Under the pieces are notes generated by a model. It was not told the origin of the DNA. It did not search any database and saw only the letters and a program-made list of their open reading frames with translations. Positions 17,426 through 26,235 of a stretch of 34,135 nt of DNA are shown here, one piece after another. The translations under genes and the position numbers were made by a program. Source of the DNA: Psychromonas hadalis ATCC BAA-638 (lineage in GTDB: Bacteria; Pseudomonadota; Gammaproteobacteria; Enterobacterales; Psychromonadaceae); NCBI RefSeq assembly GCF_000420245.1, contig NZ_ATUO01000022.1, forward strand, positions 1 through 34,135, written 5' to 3'. Each line of letters starts with the position of its first letter. Position 1 is the stretch's first letter.

Positions 17426-17977
17426 ATGAAGATTAAAGAAATATTAAAAGGTTCATTGCTAACGGCATCATTAATGCTCTCTCCATTGGTTAATGCGATG
17501 TTATTAACAGAAGTAGGTGGCGTTGATGAGTTTATTAGTAGTGCAACGTTAAAAAATAGTGGTGATGCGACAGAGTTAACTTGGGCTAAACAACTACTTG
17601 CTGATCCAATAGTGCTTGATGATAAGTATGATTCATCGGGTAATGATTGGACTTTAGTGGATGGCCAGAGTGATGTGTACTTTACTGAGTTTACTAATAA
17701 TCCTGCTTATTATTTATTAAAATTTGGTACGGGTAAAAGCGGTGTAGATTCACATTTTTTATTTAAAAATAGTGGCAATGAAAAGTTCGCTGTGATTGAT
17801 TTTTCACAAGCTGGTATCGACTTGTTAACTGTCAAAAAATTCCATATTGGAAAGATTAGCCATGTCACCGAGTTTGATAATATAAGCGTTGCATCGGTAC
17901 CTGCACCGACGGGGTTTGTTTTTTTATTGATGGCGTTATTCGGCTCAATAGTTGTACGTAAAAAGAGTAATAGATAA
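17426..17977 (+). CDS. Secreted protein with PEP-CTERM-like C-terminal anchor
   Basis: A 183-residue exported protein of unknown function. The N-terminus is a signal peptide (K-I-K, hydrophobic core, cleavage probably after V-N-A at about residue 24). The C-terminus has V-P-A-P, a hydrophobic helix and R-K-K, the layout of PEP-CTERM sorting tails with Ala in place of Glu. The middle is rich in Asp, Ser, Thr and aromatic residues with no known domain. The Met at 17426 is chosen over 17414 because GGAAAG lies just before it. If the tail is real, processing needs an exosortase, which is not encoded in this window. It has its own downstream terminator. Confidence 0.75.
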   Translation: MKIKEILKGSLLTASLMLSPLVNAMLLTEVGGVDEFISSATLKNSGDATELTWAKQLLADPIVLDDKYDSSGNDWTLVDGQSDVYFTEFTNNPAYYLLKFGTGKSGVDSHFLFKNSGNEKFAVIDFSQAGIDLLTVKKFHIGKISHVTEFDNISVASVPAPTGFVFLLMALFGSIVVRKKSNR

Positions 17978-18000
17978 AAGCTAAGTTAAATCTTTTATTT

Positions 18001-18038
18001 GATGGGTGATCGTTAAGAGCGATGGCCCATTTTTTTTG
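18001..18038 (+). terminator. Intrinsic terminator
   Basis: ATGGG with GATCG pairs with CGAT and CCCAT around a 7-nt loop, followed by eight T residues, 24 bp after the PEP-CTERM-like gene. Confidence 0.85.
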
Positions 18039-18115
18039 TTTTTTTATCATGCGACAAGCTTTAAATTTTAAAAAACGCTATATTTATTTTAATAGTGTTA
18101 TGAGCGGAGTAAAAG

Positions 18116-19267
18116 ATGTTTATTGAATTAGAGATCGCCGACCTAAAAGTTGGTATGTATCTTGTCGAAATTATTGCACCGAAAGGAAAATTTCAACTGC
18201 TTGATAGTGGTTTAATAAAAAATGAAAAAACATTAGCAACGCTAAAAAATAAAAGGATTGAGCGAGTGTTAGTCGATCCTTCTCGTCAAAAAAAGAAGCC
18301 AAGTAGCACTTCAAAACAGTTTTTCCAAGAAGAGATAGCGAAAGCTAAAAAAGTATTTAATGAATCTAAAAATATTCAAAAAAAACTGTTTCTTGATGCT
18401 GAAAATGGCTCACCTTTAGATTTAACACCTGTTAATCGTATTACCAATGAATCGATTGAACTCATCTTTAAAAATCCTGATGCACTCACCTGTGTGCTTA
18501 GTCTGCGTAATAAAGATGAATATCTATTAGAACATTCGGTGGCTGTTTCTGTCTTGATCACCATTTTTTCTTTCCATCTTAAAATAGATAAAGAGATTAT
18601 CAGAAAATTAGCGGTAGGGGCTTTTTTGCATGATGTGGGAAAAATTAAAGTACCCGATGCTATTTTAAATAAGCCGGGTAAATTGACTGAGGCAGAGTTT
18701 GAGGTGATGAAAACCCATGCGTCACACTCGATTGATATTATTAAAAAAACACCTGGCATTGATGTATTAAGTTTAGAAGTTGCTACTTTGCACCATGAGC
18801 AGTTAAGTGGCAAGGGCTACCCTCATGGTATCAGAGCAAAAGGGATCTCTTTATATGGCCGTATGATCGCTATCTGTGACATTTTTGATGCGTTAACTTC
18901 AACCCGTTGTTATAAAAAAGGGATGCCACAGGTTAAAGCATTTAGTATCTTGCGTAGTTTAGCGCAGAACAATCATCTTGATACTGAGCTGGTGGATCAG
19001 TTTATTCTCTGTATGGGTGTTTATCCTGTGGGCGCGATTGTACAGTTAGACTCTAATCGTTTAGCGATTGTCGAGAGCCATAACCGTCAAGATCCTATTC
19101 GTCCTAAAGTAAAACCTTTTTACCATTTGACGGAAAAGGACTTTGAGTCCGGGAAAGAGATTGATTTAGCCATCAATGATAAAGAGCAAATTGTAAAATG
19201 TGTGCGTGCTGATGATTTTGATTTAGAGATGAGTCAAATTATTGAGTATCTGGCACATCAAGGTTAA
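18116..19267 (+). CDS. HD-GYP c-di-GMP phosphodiesterase with DUF3391 domain
   Basis: A 383-residue soluble protein predicted to hydrolyse c-di-GMP. Residues 1-90 match the DUF3391 domain often found before HD-GYP (I-x-D-L-K-V-G-M-Y-L). The HD-GYP domain covers about 125-300: F-L-H-D-V-G-K-I-x-V-P with H172 and D173, H-H-E at 226-228 and G-K-G-Y-P with GYP at 234-236, so the metal site looks intact. GGAG lies 9 nt before the ATG. Its last 29 bp overlap the end of a convergent permease gene. It opposes the cyclase at 4728-6992 in c-di-GMP turnover, though pairing is not implied by distance. Confidence 0.93.
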   Translation: MFIELEIADLKVGMYLVEIIAPKGKFQLLDSGLIKNEKTLATLKNKRIERVLVDPSRQKKKPSSTSKQFFQEEIAKAKKVFNESKNIQKKLFLDAENGSPLDLTPVNRITNESIELIFKNPDALTCVLSLRNKDEYLLEHSVAVSVLITIFSFHLKIDKEIIRKLAVGAFLHDVGKIKVPDAILNKPGKLTEAEFEVMKTHASHSIDIIKKTPGIDVLSLEVATLHHEQLSGKGYPHGIRAKGISLYGRMIAICDIFDALTSTRCYKKGMPQVKAFSILRSLAQNNHLDTELVDQFILCMGVYPVGAIVQLDSNRLAIVESHNRQDPIRPKVKPFYHLTEKDFESGKEIDLAINDKEQIVKCVRADDFDLEMSQIIEYLAHQG

Positions 19268-20093
19268 TGCTTTTTGCTCGTTGCGTTGTTTGTATAAACG
19301 TAATAATAAACAGCAAACTCATCAACATAATAATGGTTGGCGCGGGGGCGCTATCCAGATAAAAACTGATATATACCCCTAAAAATGAGCAACTACAGGA
19401 GACGAGTACAGCAACTTTTAGCATGTTAGCGAAGCTATTACACAGTAAAAAAGCGATGCTACCCGGTGCGATTAACAGTGCAATGACTAATATCATGCCT
19501 ACTGCTTTTAACGAGAAAACAATGGTTAATGACAGTATGCTCAGCAGGGCGTAGTGTAAAAAACGCACGGGTAAACCAATCGCTTGTGCATGTTGTTTAT
19601 CAAAAACAAACAGTAACAGATCTTTACCTTTGCAGACCATAAACAGTACAACTAGTAAACTAATACCAGCCACTTCAATAATATCTTGCCCGCTTGAACC
19701 GAGTAAATCTCCAAATAAAATCTGATCCAGATGTACATCCGATTCTATTTTTGTCATTAATACTAACCCCAATGCAAACATGCTAGAAAAAACAATACCC
19801 ATCACTGTGTCTTCTTTCAAGCGACTATTTTCTTTGATATAACCCGTTGCAATTGCACAGCTTATCCCCGCTACAAATGCGCCAATGGCGTAAGGAATTG
19901 CAAGTAGATAAGCGATAACAATACCCGGTAATACTGAATGTGAAATTGCATCGCCCATTAATGACCAACCTTTTAATACTAAAAAACAGGAGAGTAACGC
20001 GCTTGGTATTGCCAGTAACAGCACAATAATAAAAGCTTGTTGCATAAAACCAAAATAAAAAGGTTCGCTGAGTAGTTCAAATAGTGCGAGCAT
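19239..20093 (-). CDS. Mn/Fe ABC transporter permease (SitD/YfeD-like)
   Basis: A 284-residue inner-membrane permease of the ABC-3 (metal ion) family with 8-9 hydrophobic segments. The conserved W-S-L-M-G-D-A-I-S-H-S-V-L-P-G motif near residues 48-62 is the usual coupling/metal-path signature. It is the last gene of a four-gene operon; its start lies 17 bp inside the end of the preceding permease gene. Two permeases plus one ATPase and one binding protein is the SitABCD/YfeABCD layout, in contrast to the single-permease ZnuABC. The 3' end overlaps the convergent HD-GYP gene by 29 bp. Confidence 0.92.
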   Translation of the reverse strand: MLALFELLSEPFYFGFMQQAFIIVLLLAIPSALLSCFLVLKGWSLMGDAISHSVLPGIVIAYLLAIPYAIGAFVAGISCAIATGYIKENSRLKEDTVMGIVFSSMFALGLVLMTKIESDVHLDQILFGDLLGSSGQDIIEVAGISLLVVLFMVCKGKDLLLFVFDKQHAQAIGLPVRFLHYALLSILSLTIVFSLKAVGMILVIALLIAPGSIAFLLCNSFANMLKVAVLVSCSCSFLGVYISFYLDSAPAPTIIMLMSLLFIITFIQTTQRAKSINLDVPDTQ

Positions 20094-20961
20094 GTAATTC
20101 CCCTACATTGCTTTTATCACTTTTTTTACTCTGTTTACGGCTGGCTAATAAGCCATGTTTAGGTGCAAAAATAAAACTGAGTAGAAAAATAACCGTTTGC
20201 AGTAATACAATAATGCCCCCTGTGGCACCATCAATAAAATAGCTGAGATAAGCACCAAAAAAACAGCTCAGTGTACCAATAGAGATACTAATAATAATCA
20301 CATGGCTAAATTTATCACTGAGTAGATAAGCGCTTGCGCCGGGGATAACCACTAATGCGATCACTAAGAATGCTCCGACAGTTTGCAACGCTGCCACTGT
20401 GGATGCACTGAGTAACGTAAAAAATAGTATTTTTAGGTAAGTTGGATTTAAGCCAATGCTGACTGCATGATGTTCATCAAAAAACAGCACCATTAAATCT
20501 TTCCATTTGCAGCTTAAAATGGTCATGGTGATCACAGAAATAATGATCAGTTGTAGGGTGTCGCTAGGTGTTATGGCAAGAATATTACCCATCACGATAG
20601 TTTGAATATTGACTGACGTAGGGGAAAGCGACACCATAAACAGCCCTAAACCAAAAAATGAAGTAAAAATAAGCCCGATAATGGCATCCTCTTTTAGCTT
20701 TGAACGTTGATTTAAAAATAGCATAGTGGTGGCGGCCAGACCACCTGAGAAAAAAGCGCCCAGTGCAAAAGGTAAACCGAGCATATAAGCGCCTGCAACA
20801 CCGGGCACAATGGCATGCGATAGTGCGTCACCAATTAATGACCAACCTTTGAGCATTAAATACACCGATAAAAAGGCACATACCGCGCCCACTAATGCGC
20901 TAACAAAAATAGCATTAACCATATAATTGTATTGAAAAGGTTGTAGTAGATAATCGACCAT
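20077..20961 (-). CDS. Mn/Fe ABC transporter permease (SitC/YfeC-like)
   Basis: A 294-residue ABC-3 family inner-membrane permease with the matching motif G-W-S-L-I-G-D-A-L-S-H-A-I-V-P-G at about 39-54 and 8-9 hydrophobic segments. It is paralogous to the following gene and probably forms a heterodimer with it. Its ATG overlaps the ATPase stop codon by one base (TAATG), so translation is likely coupled. A basic Lys/Ser/Arg-rich C-terminal tail extends beyond the last helix. Confidence 0.92.
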   Translation of the reverse strand: MVDYLLQPFQYNYMVNAIFVSALVGAVCAFLSVYLMLKGWSLIGDALSHAIVPGVAGAYMLGLPFALGAFFSGGLAATTMLFLNQRSKLKEDAIIGLIFTSFFGLGLFMVSLSPTSVNIQTIVMGNILAITPSDTLQLIIISVITMTILSCKWKDLMVLFFDEHHAVSIGLNPTYLKILFFTLLSASTVAALQTVGAFLVIALVVIPGASAYLLSDKFSHVIIISISIGTLSCFFGAYLSYFIDGATGGIIVLLQTVIFLLSFIFAPKHGLLASRKQSKKSDKSNVGELHARTI

Positions 20962-21821
20962 TACAGACTCCCAGCTTGGGTTATTGTTTCTGCTTTTTCG
21001 TTACCGTATAACACTACGGGGCGCTCATGATCAGAAAGCAGGGTAACTTGACGTGTATCATCATCTTCATGCAAGGTATCTCCTGCGAGAACGAAATGAC
21101 GTAATACCCCACCAAATGCCTGTTGTAAGTTATCTTGGGTGAACACTGTTTTTGTTTCACCTGCAGCTAAGATAGTGCGATTAATTAATACCGTACGATC
21201 ACAAAACTCAGGCACACTACCGAGGTTATGGGTTGAGACTAATATCACTTTGCCTTCATCACGTAATTCGCGTAGCAGTGCCATGATTTGATCTTCTGTT
21301 TGCACATCAACCCCAGTAAAAGGTTCATCGAGTAGAATCACTTCACTGTCTTGTGCCAGTGCGCGTGCTAAAAAGATACGTTTTTTCTGACCACCAGAAA
21401 GCTCACCAATCTGTCTTTTTCGGTAATCTTGCATGTTGACGCGTTGCAAGGCAAGCTCGACCATTTGATGATCTTTTTTGTTACTGCGCCGTAAAAAATT
21501 CATGTGTCCATAACGTCCCATCATGATCACATCTTCTACTAAAATGGGGAAGTTCCAGTCAATATCTTCACTTTGTGGCACATAAGCAACCAGATTTTTT
21601 TTTAATGCTTGTTTAACGGGGTATCCTAAAATCTCAACGTTGCCCTGACTAAGCGTGACAAACCCCATAATGGATTTAAACAGGGTAGATTTACCACTAC
21701 CATTGATGCCAACCAGTGCGGTGATCGACCCGATAGGCAGTTTAAAAGAGGCATTTTGGAGCGCATTAAAACCATTTCGGTAGGTAACACTCACGTTATT
21801 AACAATTAATCCCGTTTTCAT
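20961..21821 (-). CDS. Mn/Fe ABC transporter ATPase (SitB/YfeB-like)
   Basis: A 286-residue ABC ATPase powering the two adjacent permeases. Walker A is G-I-N-G-S-G-K-S-T at 38-46, the Q-loop is Q83, the signature L-S-G-G-Q is at 141-145, Walker B V-I-L-L-D-E-P is at 161-167 and the switch His is H198. A C-terminal extension of about 50 residues, with H-E-D-D-D, follows the core domain. It overlaps the binding-protein stop by 4 bp (ATGA). Confidence 0.95.
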   Translation of the reverse strand: MKTGLIVNNVSVTYRNGFNALQNASFKLPIGSITALVGINGSGKSTLFKSIMGFVTLSQGNVEILGYPVKQALKKNLVAYVPQSEDIDWNFPILVEDVIMMGRYGHMNFLRRSNKKDHQMVELALQRVNMQDYRKRQIGELSGGQKKRIFLARALAQDSEVILLDEPFTGVDVQTEDQIMALLRELRDEGKVILVSTHNLGSVPEFCDRTVLINRTILAAGETKTVFTQDNLQQAFGGVLRHFVLAGDTLHEDDDTRQVTLLSDHERPVVLYGNEKAETITQAGSL

Positions 21822-22711
21822 TGGCTTATCCCTATAACGATTTGATTCAATGTAGTGGTAAGTAAGTCAATGTAGGTTGGCACGGGGCCTTGTGCATTGC
21901 TTAATGAATCTACATATAATACCCCTGCGTAATGTGCGCCTGTTTCGCGTGCCACTTGTTGAGCGGGTTTAGCAGAAACAGTGCTTTCACTAAATATTGC
22001 CTTAATATGGTGTTGTCGCATGGTATCAATGACTTTGCGCACTTGCTGTGGTGTGCCTTGCGCATCGGCATTGATAGGCCAGAGATAAAGCTCTTGCAGA
22101 TCATAATCACGGGCAAGGTAGCTAAATGCGCCTTCGCTGGTAACTAACCAGCGTTTGTTTTTTGCCAGATTGGCTATTTTTTGTTTAAAAGGCGCCACGG
22201 CATCTAACACTTGTTGTGCATATGATTTGGCATTACGGTTGTAGATGGCACTATTTTTAGGATCATATTTTACTAACGCTTGACGAATATTATCAATGTA
22301 GATAAGCGCATTCGGTGCAGACATCCAAGCATGTGGATTGGGTTTTCCCGTATAAGGACCTTGGCTTATACCCATGGGTTGAATACCCTCACTGACCACA
22401 ATACGTGGCACATCGCTGAGATGGTTAAAAAATTTATCGAACCAAAGTTCTAAATTTAGACCGTTATAGAGGATTAAATCTGCACCTTGCGCACGACGCA
22501 GGTCACCTGGGGTTGCTTGATAGTTATGGATCTCTGCATTTGCTTTAGTGATTGATTCAACCACCGCAGCATCGCCTGCAATATTACGGGCAATGTCGGC
22601 GATGATAGTAAAAGTGGTGATCACTTTAAAAGGTTTGTGGGTGTTTGCTTGCAGCGAAGTACTGGTAAAATTTAGGATCACAAAAAAGATAAGAATCAGA
22701 GATCTGCACAT
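21818..22711 (-). CDS. Mn/Fe-binding periplasmic lipoprotein-type protein (SitA/YfeA-like)
   Basis: A 297-residue cluster A-I solute-binding protein that delivers metal to the adjacent permeases. A signal peptide covers about residues 1-22 (T-S-L-Q-A); no lipobox Cys is evident. The expected four metal ligands are visible: H62 in E-I-H-N-Y, H127 in N-P-H-A-W-M, E193 in T-S-E-G-A-F and D268 in Y-V-D-S-L. A Glu rather than His at the third position fits the Mn/Fe-specific PsaA/SitA/YfeA group rather than zinc-binding ZnuA. It is the first gene of the operon, with AGGA 9 nt before the ATG and a Fur box over its promoter. Confidence 0.94.
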   Translation of the reverse strand: MCRSLILIFFVILNFTSTSLQANTHKPFKVITTFTIIADIARNIAGDAAVVESITKANAEIHNYQATPGDLRRAQGADLILYNGLNLELWFDKFFNHLSDVPRIVVSEGIQPMGISQGPYTGKPNPHAWMSAPNALIYIDNIRQALVKYDPKNSAIYNRNAKSYAQQVLDAVAPFKQKIANLAKNKRWLVTSEGAFSYLARDYDLQELYLWPINADAQGTPQQVRKVIDTMRQHHIKAIFSESTVSAKPAQQVARETGAHYAGVLYVDSLSNAQGPVPTYIDLLTTTLNQIVIGISQ

Positions 22712-22741
22712 AAAAAGTCCTTATTAGTATTCAATGACAAA

Positions 22742-22770
22742 ATACTAGCAAGGAACACCCTTAAGTGCAA
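22742..22770 (-). promoter_or_regulatory. Sigma-70 promoter of the sit-type operon
   Basis: On the minus strand, TTGCAC (22770-22765) and TAGTAT (22747-22742) are separated by 17 bp, giving a leader of about 24 nt. Position, spacing and overlap with the Fur box support it. Confidence 0.65.
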
Positions 22771-22785
22771 ATGATAATCATTTCT
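22767..22785. promoter_or_regulatory. Fur box over the -35 element
   Basis: The 11-bp core ATGATAATCAT matches the centre of the 19-bp Fur consensus exactly; the flanks match partially, about 14 of 19 overall. It overlaps the -35 of the sit-type promoter, the usual place for iron-dependent repression. No MntR- or Zur-type palindrome was seen. Confidence 0.75.
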
Positions 22786-22796
22786 ATTTGTGTTTT

Positions 22797-23432
22797 TTAG
22801 CTTATTATCTTGAACTCACCTGTGGCGTTGTCCATTGCACATAACACTGAGCTGCTTAAGTCATAACGCCAACCGTGTAGTTTTAGTGTACCTGCTTCAA
22901 CACGCTCTTTTATCCAAGGAAAGGTCATGAGGTTTTGTAAAGAGTGTTGTATGCCTTTTTGCTCACAATGGCTATGTCGGCTTGCTTGATCGGTAATACT
23001 TTCATCGGCAAGAATCTCATTACGTACTCCTTCAAGCTGTTGCATCCATTTTCCGATGAACGTTTCCGTTGAGTTTGAAGGTGGCGTATCCATCAATGTT
23101 TTAATGCCACCACATTGAGTGTGACCCAATACGATAATACTTTCGACTTCTAAGCTTGTTACTGCAAATTCTAAAGCTGCACTGGTGCCGTGCAAACTGT
23201 TGCAATCTTCACAAGGGGGAATTAAGTTGGCTACATTACGAATAACGAAGAGATCGCCAGGCTCACAGTCAAGAATAACACTGGGGTCAACACGAGAATC
23301 GGAACAACTGATCAAGGCGATTTTAGGACTTTGTCCCTCTTTAGAAAGTTTTAATAGTTGTTCTTTATTCTGTTGGTAATAACCTTTACGAAAACGTTGA
23401 TATCCAGCGATTAAAGTATCAGTTGCAGGCAT
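22797..23432 (-). CDS. Beta-class carbonic anhydrase
   Basis: A 211-residue zinc enzyme interconverting CO2 and bicarbonate in the cytoplasm. The zinc and active-site residues are present: C43, D45 and R47 in C-S-D-S-R, and H104 and C107 in G-H-T-Q-C-G-G. The length fits the bacterial Can/CynT class. It stands divergent from a LysR gene of the CbbR-like type; such regulators often sit beside genes of CO2/bicarbonate metabolism, so regulation by that neighbour is plausible. It probably has its own promoter and ends 11 bp before the Fur box of the downstream metal operon. Confidence 0.94.
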   Translation of the reverse strand: MPATDTLIAGYQRFRKGYYQQNKEQLLKLSKEGQSPKIALISCSDSRVDPSVILDCEPGDLFVIRNVANLIPPCEDCNSLHGTSAALEFAVTSLEVESIIVLGHTQCGGIKTLMDTPPSNSTETFIGKWMQQLEGVRNEILADESITDQASRHSHCEQKGIQHSLQNLMTFPWIKERVEAGTLKLHGWRYDLSSSVLCAMDNATGEFKIIS

Positions 23433-23542
23433 ATTTTTTCCCTTTATATTGTTGATGTTTTATCATAGTGCATTTGTTGTATTAATAATAATTAAACTAT
23501 ATTATCAAAGCCATTAAAATTATTTATGGTTAGGAGATATTA

Positions 23543-24475
23543 ATGCGTACCACACTGCATCAGCTAAAAGTATTTAAGCAGGTCGCATTAGTGATGAATT
23601 ACACTAAAGCGGGTGAAATATTAGGCTTGACGCAACCCGCTGTCAGTATTCAAATTAAGCAGTTAGAAAATAATCTTGGTATTATGCTGTTTGAAAAAAT
23701 TGGTAAGACACTCTATTTAACCCCTGCGGGCAAAGAGTTACGCCTATTTAGTGATGATATTTTTAGTCGCTTTGAAAATATGGACATGAAACTCAGTGCG
23801 TTAAAAGGAGAGTTGCAAGGCGATTTTTATCTTTCTGCGGTGACCAGTGCAAAGTATTTTACACCTCATTTATTGGGTGCTTTCCACAAAAAATATCCGA
23901 AAGTAAACTTTCATTTAGATATTGTTAATCGTGAGCAGATTATTCAGCGTTTAATCGATAATAAAGACGATCTGGTTATTATGGGTTTGTTGCCTGAAAA
24001 AATGCCATTAGCACGTTATCCCTTTGTGGATAATCCGATTGTATTGATAGCCAGTCCAGAGCATCCTTTGGCATTACAAAAAAATATCCCGCTTGAATCG
24101 TTATCTGAACATGCTTTTCTTCATCGAGAAAAAGGCTCTGGAACACGTAAAGCATTAGAGGAGTTTTTAAGTGGCAAAGGTATTACACTGCAAGTAAATA
24201 TGACGCTGGGCAACAGTGAAACGATTAAACAGGCAGTCATGGCTGATTTAGGAATTTCTGCAGTGTCTCGACATAGTGTGATTTTAGAGCTTGCTACTAA
24301 TTCGTTGGTAGAGCTTGATATAATCGGTTTTCCACTGGTTAAAAGTTGGTATATTGTGCATCATGAAAGTAAACATCTTTCCCCTATTGCAGCTGCATTT
24401 ATCGAATTTATATTAGCACAGGAAAATGTAGATATTTTATGTAACCGTTTTCTAGCTATCAATGAGAAATTATAA
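23543..24475 (+). CDS. LysR-family regulator (CbbR/YeiE-like), divergent from carbonic anhydrase
   Basis: A 310-residue LysR-type regulator. The winged HTH lies at about 5-62 ([24 protein letters not shown]), followed by an effector domain with G-S-G-T-R-K-A-L-E near residue 197, typical of the CbbR/YeiE branch. AGGAG lies 6 nt before the ATG. The 110-bp divergent gap is AT-rich and holds a T-N11-A-like dyad (TTAAT/ATTAA) near 23482-23496. The stop codon is only 2 bp before the ruvC start, so ruvC is likely cotranscribed. Control of carbonic anhydrase is an inference from position. Confidence 0.9.
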   Translation: MRTTLHQLKVFKQVALVMNYTKAGEILGLTQPAVSIQIKQLENNLGIMLFEKIGKTLYLTPAGKELRLFSDDIFSRFENMDMKLSALKGELQGDFYLSAVTSAKYFTPHLLGAFHKKYPKVNFHLDIVNREQIIQRLIDNKDDLVIMGLLPEKMPLARYPFVDNPIVLIASPEHPLALQKNIPLESLSEHAFLHREKGSGTRKALEEFLSGKGITLQVNMTLGNSETIKQAVMADLGISAVSRHSVILELATNSLVELDIIGFPLVKSWYIVHHESKHLSPIAAAFIEFILAQENVDILCNRFLAINEKL

Positions 24476-24477
24476 AA

Positions 24478-24999
24478 GTGAGTATTATTCTAGGTATTGA
24501 TCCCGGATCGCGGATCACAGGTTATGGCATTATCGAACAAAAAGGGTCAAAATGTTTTTATATCGCCAGTGGTTGTATTCGCACTAAAGGTGACACACTT
24601 GCACCCAGATTAGACATGATTTTTAAGGGGATCAGTGAAATTATCAAACAGTATCAACCCACTGAGTTTGGTATTGAACAGGTGTTTATGGCAAAAAACC
24701 CCGATTCTGCACTCAAATTGGGTCAAGCGCGTGGAGCTGCTATTGTGGCAGCTACGCAAGCTGATTTATATGTTTGTGAATATTCAGCCAGACAGATAAA
24801 ACAAGCGGTCGTGGGCACGGGGGCCGCCACCAAAGATCAAGTACAACAAATGGTGATGCAACTATTAATGTTATCGGGTAAACCACAAGCGGATGCCGCA
24901 GATGGATTAGCGGTGGCTATTTGTCATGCGCATACAGCACAATCGTTGGTGGCAATGGCGGGTAAAGTGAAAAAAATAGTACGTGGGCGACTACGTTGA
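24478..24999 (+). CDS. ruvC: Holliday junction resolvase RuvC
   Basis: RuvC is the 173-residue endonuclease that cuts four-way junctions held by RuvAB. The acidic catalytic residues are all present: D8 in G-I-D-P-G-S, E67 in I-E-Q-V-F, and D139 and D142 in Q-A-D-A-A-D. The start is GTG; the next residues S-I-I-L-G-I-D-P-G match the family N-terminus. No good Shine-Dalgarno precedes it and the LysR stop is 2 bp upstream, so translation is probably coupled. It is separated from ruvA by rarD and a repeat, and the usual yebC neighbour upstream is missing. Confidence 0.96.
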   Translation: MSIILGIDPGSRITGYGIIEQKGSKCFYIASGCIRTKGDTLAPRLDMIFKGISEIIKQYQPTEFGIEQVFMAKNPDSALKLGQARGAAIVAATQADLYVCEYSARQIKQAVVGTGAATKDQVQQMVMQLLMLSGKPQADAADGLAVAICHAHTAQSLVAMAGKVKKIVRGRLR

Positions 25000-25077
25000 T
25001 TATATGTGTCGTTGCCATTTAGGGTTTATTCATATTAAAGCTTCAGCTATCGACGATAACCGTGTTGAAAATGATCA

Positions 25078-25206
25078 CAAATTCATCGGGAATGAATTTG
25101 AACATCCGTAGGATGGCCCGCAGGGCGTAGTACAGGATGTACGAAGTATTTAAACCACTAAACTTCGCCTCGAACTAGACATAAATGGCGTAGCCCTGAG
25201 CATTTA
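25078..25206. repeat. Multi-hairpin intergenic sequence (REP-like)
   Basis: The ruvC-rarD gap contains several dyads in a row: CAAATTCAT/ATGAATTTG (25078-25100), GCCC/GGGC and GTAC/GTAC within 25115-25143, and TAAATG/CATTTA (25192-25206). No ORF is present. The sequence looks like a REP or bacterial interspersed mosaic element, but no second copy occurs in the window. Confidence 0.45.
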
Positions 25207-25281
25207 CGTTCAATTTTATATGAAACACCTCAAATATTAGAAGGTGCTAAATAGTTATAATTACATGAGAGTTAGAAAAAT

Positions 25282-26172
25282 ATGTTGAAACAACTTTCTG
25301 AAACACAGTTAGGTATTTTTTACGCATTAGGTGCTTATCTCATGTGGGGCTTTGCGCCGATCTATTTTAAGTATTTAGAGTTTGTGCCTGTCTATGAAAT
25401 TTTAGCGCATCGTGTTATTTGGTCTGTGGTGGTGACGGGTATTATTATTACGCTGTTATCAGGTTGGTCAGATGTTTACAAAATATGCAAAATACCTAAG
25501 AAGCTGCTGCTATTGTGTGTGAGTTCGTTGCTCATTAGTTGTAACTGGAGCGTATTTATTTGGGCTATCAGTAATGACAGAATGTTAGATGCGAGTTTAG
25601 GTTATTTTATCAACCCACTTATTAACGTGGTGCTTGGCCTGCTCTTTTTTAATGAATCGTTAAGCCGTGTTAAATGGGTTGCGGTAGGGCTTGCATTTAT
25701 CGGTGTGTTAATACAAGTTTTTGCGTTAGGCGCATTGCCTTGGGTCTCACTGGTATTACCGCTAAGCTTCGCCTTTTATGCCTTGTTACGTAAAAAAATT
25801 AGAGTCGAAGCGCTAACAGGATTATTTATTGAAACCTTATTAGTTGCGCCAATTGCACTTTATTACCTGTTTGTTATTGCAGACAGTGAATATGTCAATA
25901 TGCTCAATAATGGCTTGTCACTTAACTTTTGGTTAATGTTTGCAGGGATCGTGACGGCATTACCCCTTATCTTTTTTGGTCAAGCAGCACTGCGTTTGAA
26001 GTTATCAACACTGGGGTTTTTCCAATATTTAGCACCTTCATTATTGTTTGTTTTTGCCGTGGTATTTTATGGAGAGCAACTAAGCCTCAATAAAATGATC
26101 ACCTTTATGTTTATTTGGTCTGGTGTTGTACTGTTTGCTTTTGAGAAATTGATCCTGCAAAAATTAAAATAA
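25282..26172 (+). CDS. rarD: RarD-type EamA-family transporter
   Basis: A 296-residue drug/metabolite-superfamily inner-membrane protein with ten predicted helices. The similarity to E. coli RarD is strong by eye: A-Y-x-x-W-G-x-A-P-x-Y-F-K, E-I-L-A-H-R-V-I-W-S, L-D-A-S-L-G-Y-F-I-N-P-L-x-N-V-V-L-G, and R-L-x-L-S-T-L-G-F-F-Q-Y near the C-terminus. The transported substrate is not established. GAGAGT lies about 10 nt upstream of the ATG. It is placed between ruvC and ruvA, which are normally adjacent or nearly so. Confidence 0.93.
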   Translation: MLKQLSETQLGIFYALGAYLMWGFAPIYFKYLEFVPVYEILAHRVIWSVVVTGIIITLLSGWSDVYKICKIPKKLLLLCVSSLLISCNWSVFIWAISNDRMLDASLGYFINPLINVVLGLLFFNESLSRVKWVAVGLAFIGVLIQVFALGALPWVSLVLPLSFAFYALLRKKIRVEALTGLFIETLLVAPIALYYLFVIADSEYVNMLNNGLSLNFWLMFAGIVTALPLIFFGQAALRLKLSTLGFFQYLAPSLLFVFAVVFYGEQLSLNKMITFMFIWSGVVLFAFEKLILQKLK

Positions 26173-26235
26173 CACTGGATATATACACAGCCATTATTCT
26201 ATACTCAATCACTTATAGCAAAGCGAGGAAAGAAG

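Noticed and set aside
4728-19267. Dedicated c-di-GMP module formed by the cyclase and the HD-GYP protein
   Set aside because: The two genes are more than 11 kb apart with unrelated genes between them, so a functional pairing cannot be claimed from position.
19239-22711. ZnuABC zinc importer
   Set aside because: Two permeases, a Glu at the third metal-ligand position and a Fur rather than Zur site favour a Mn/Fe SitABCD/YfeABCD system.
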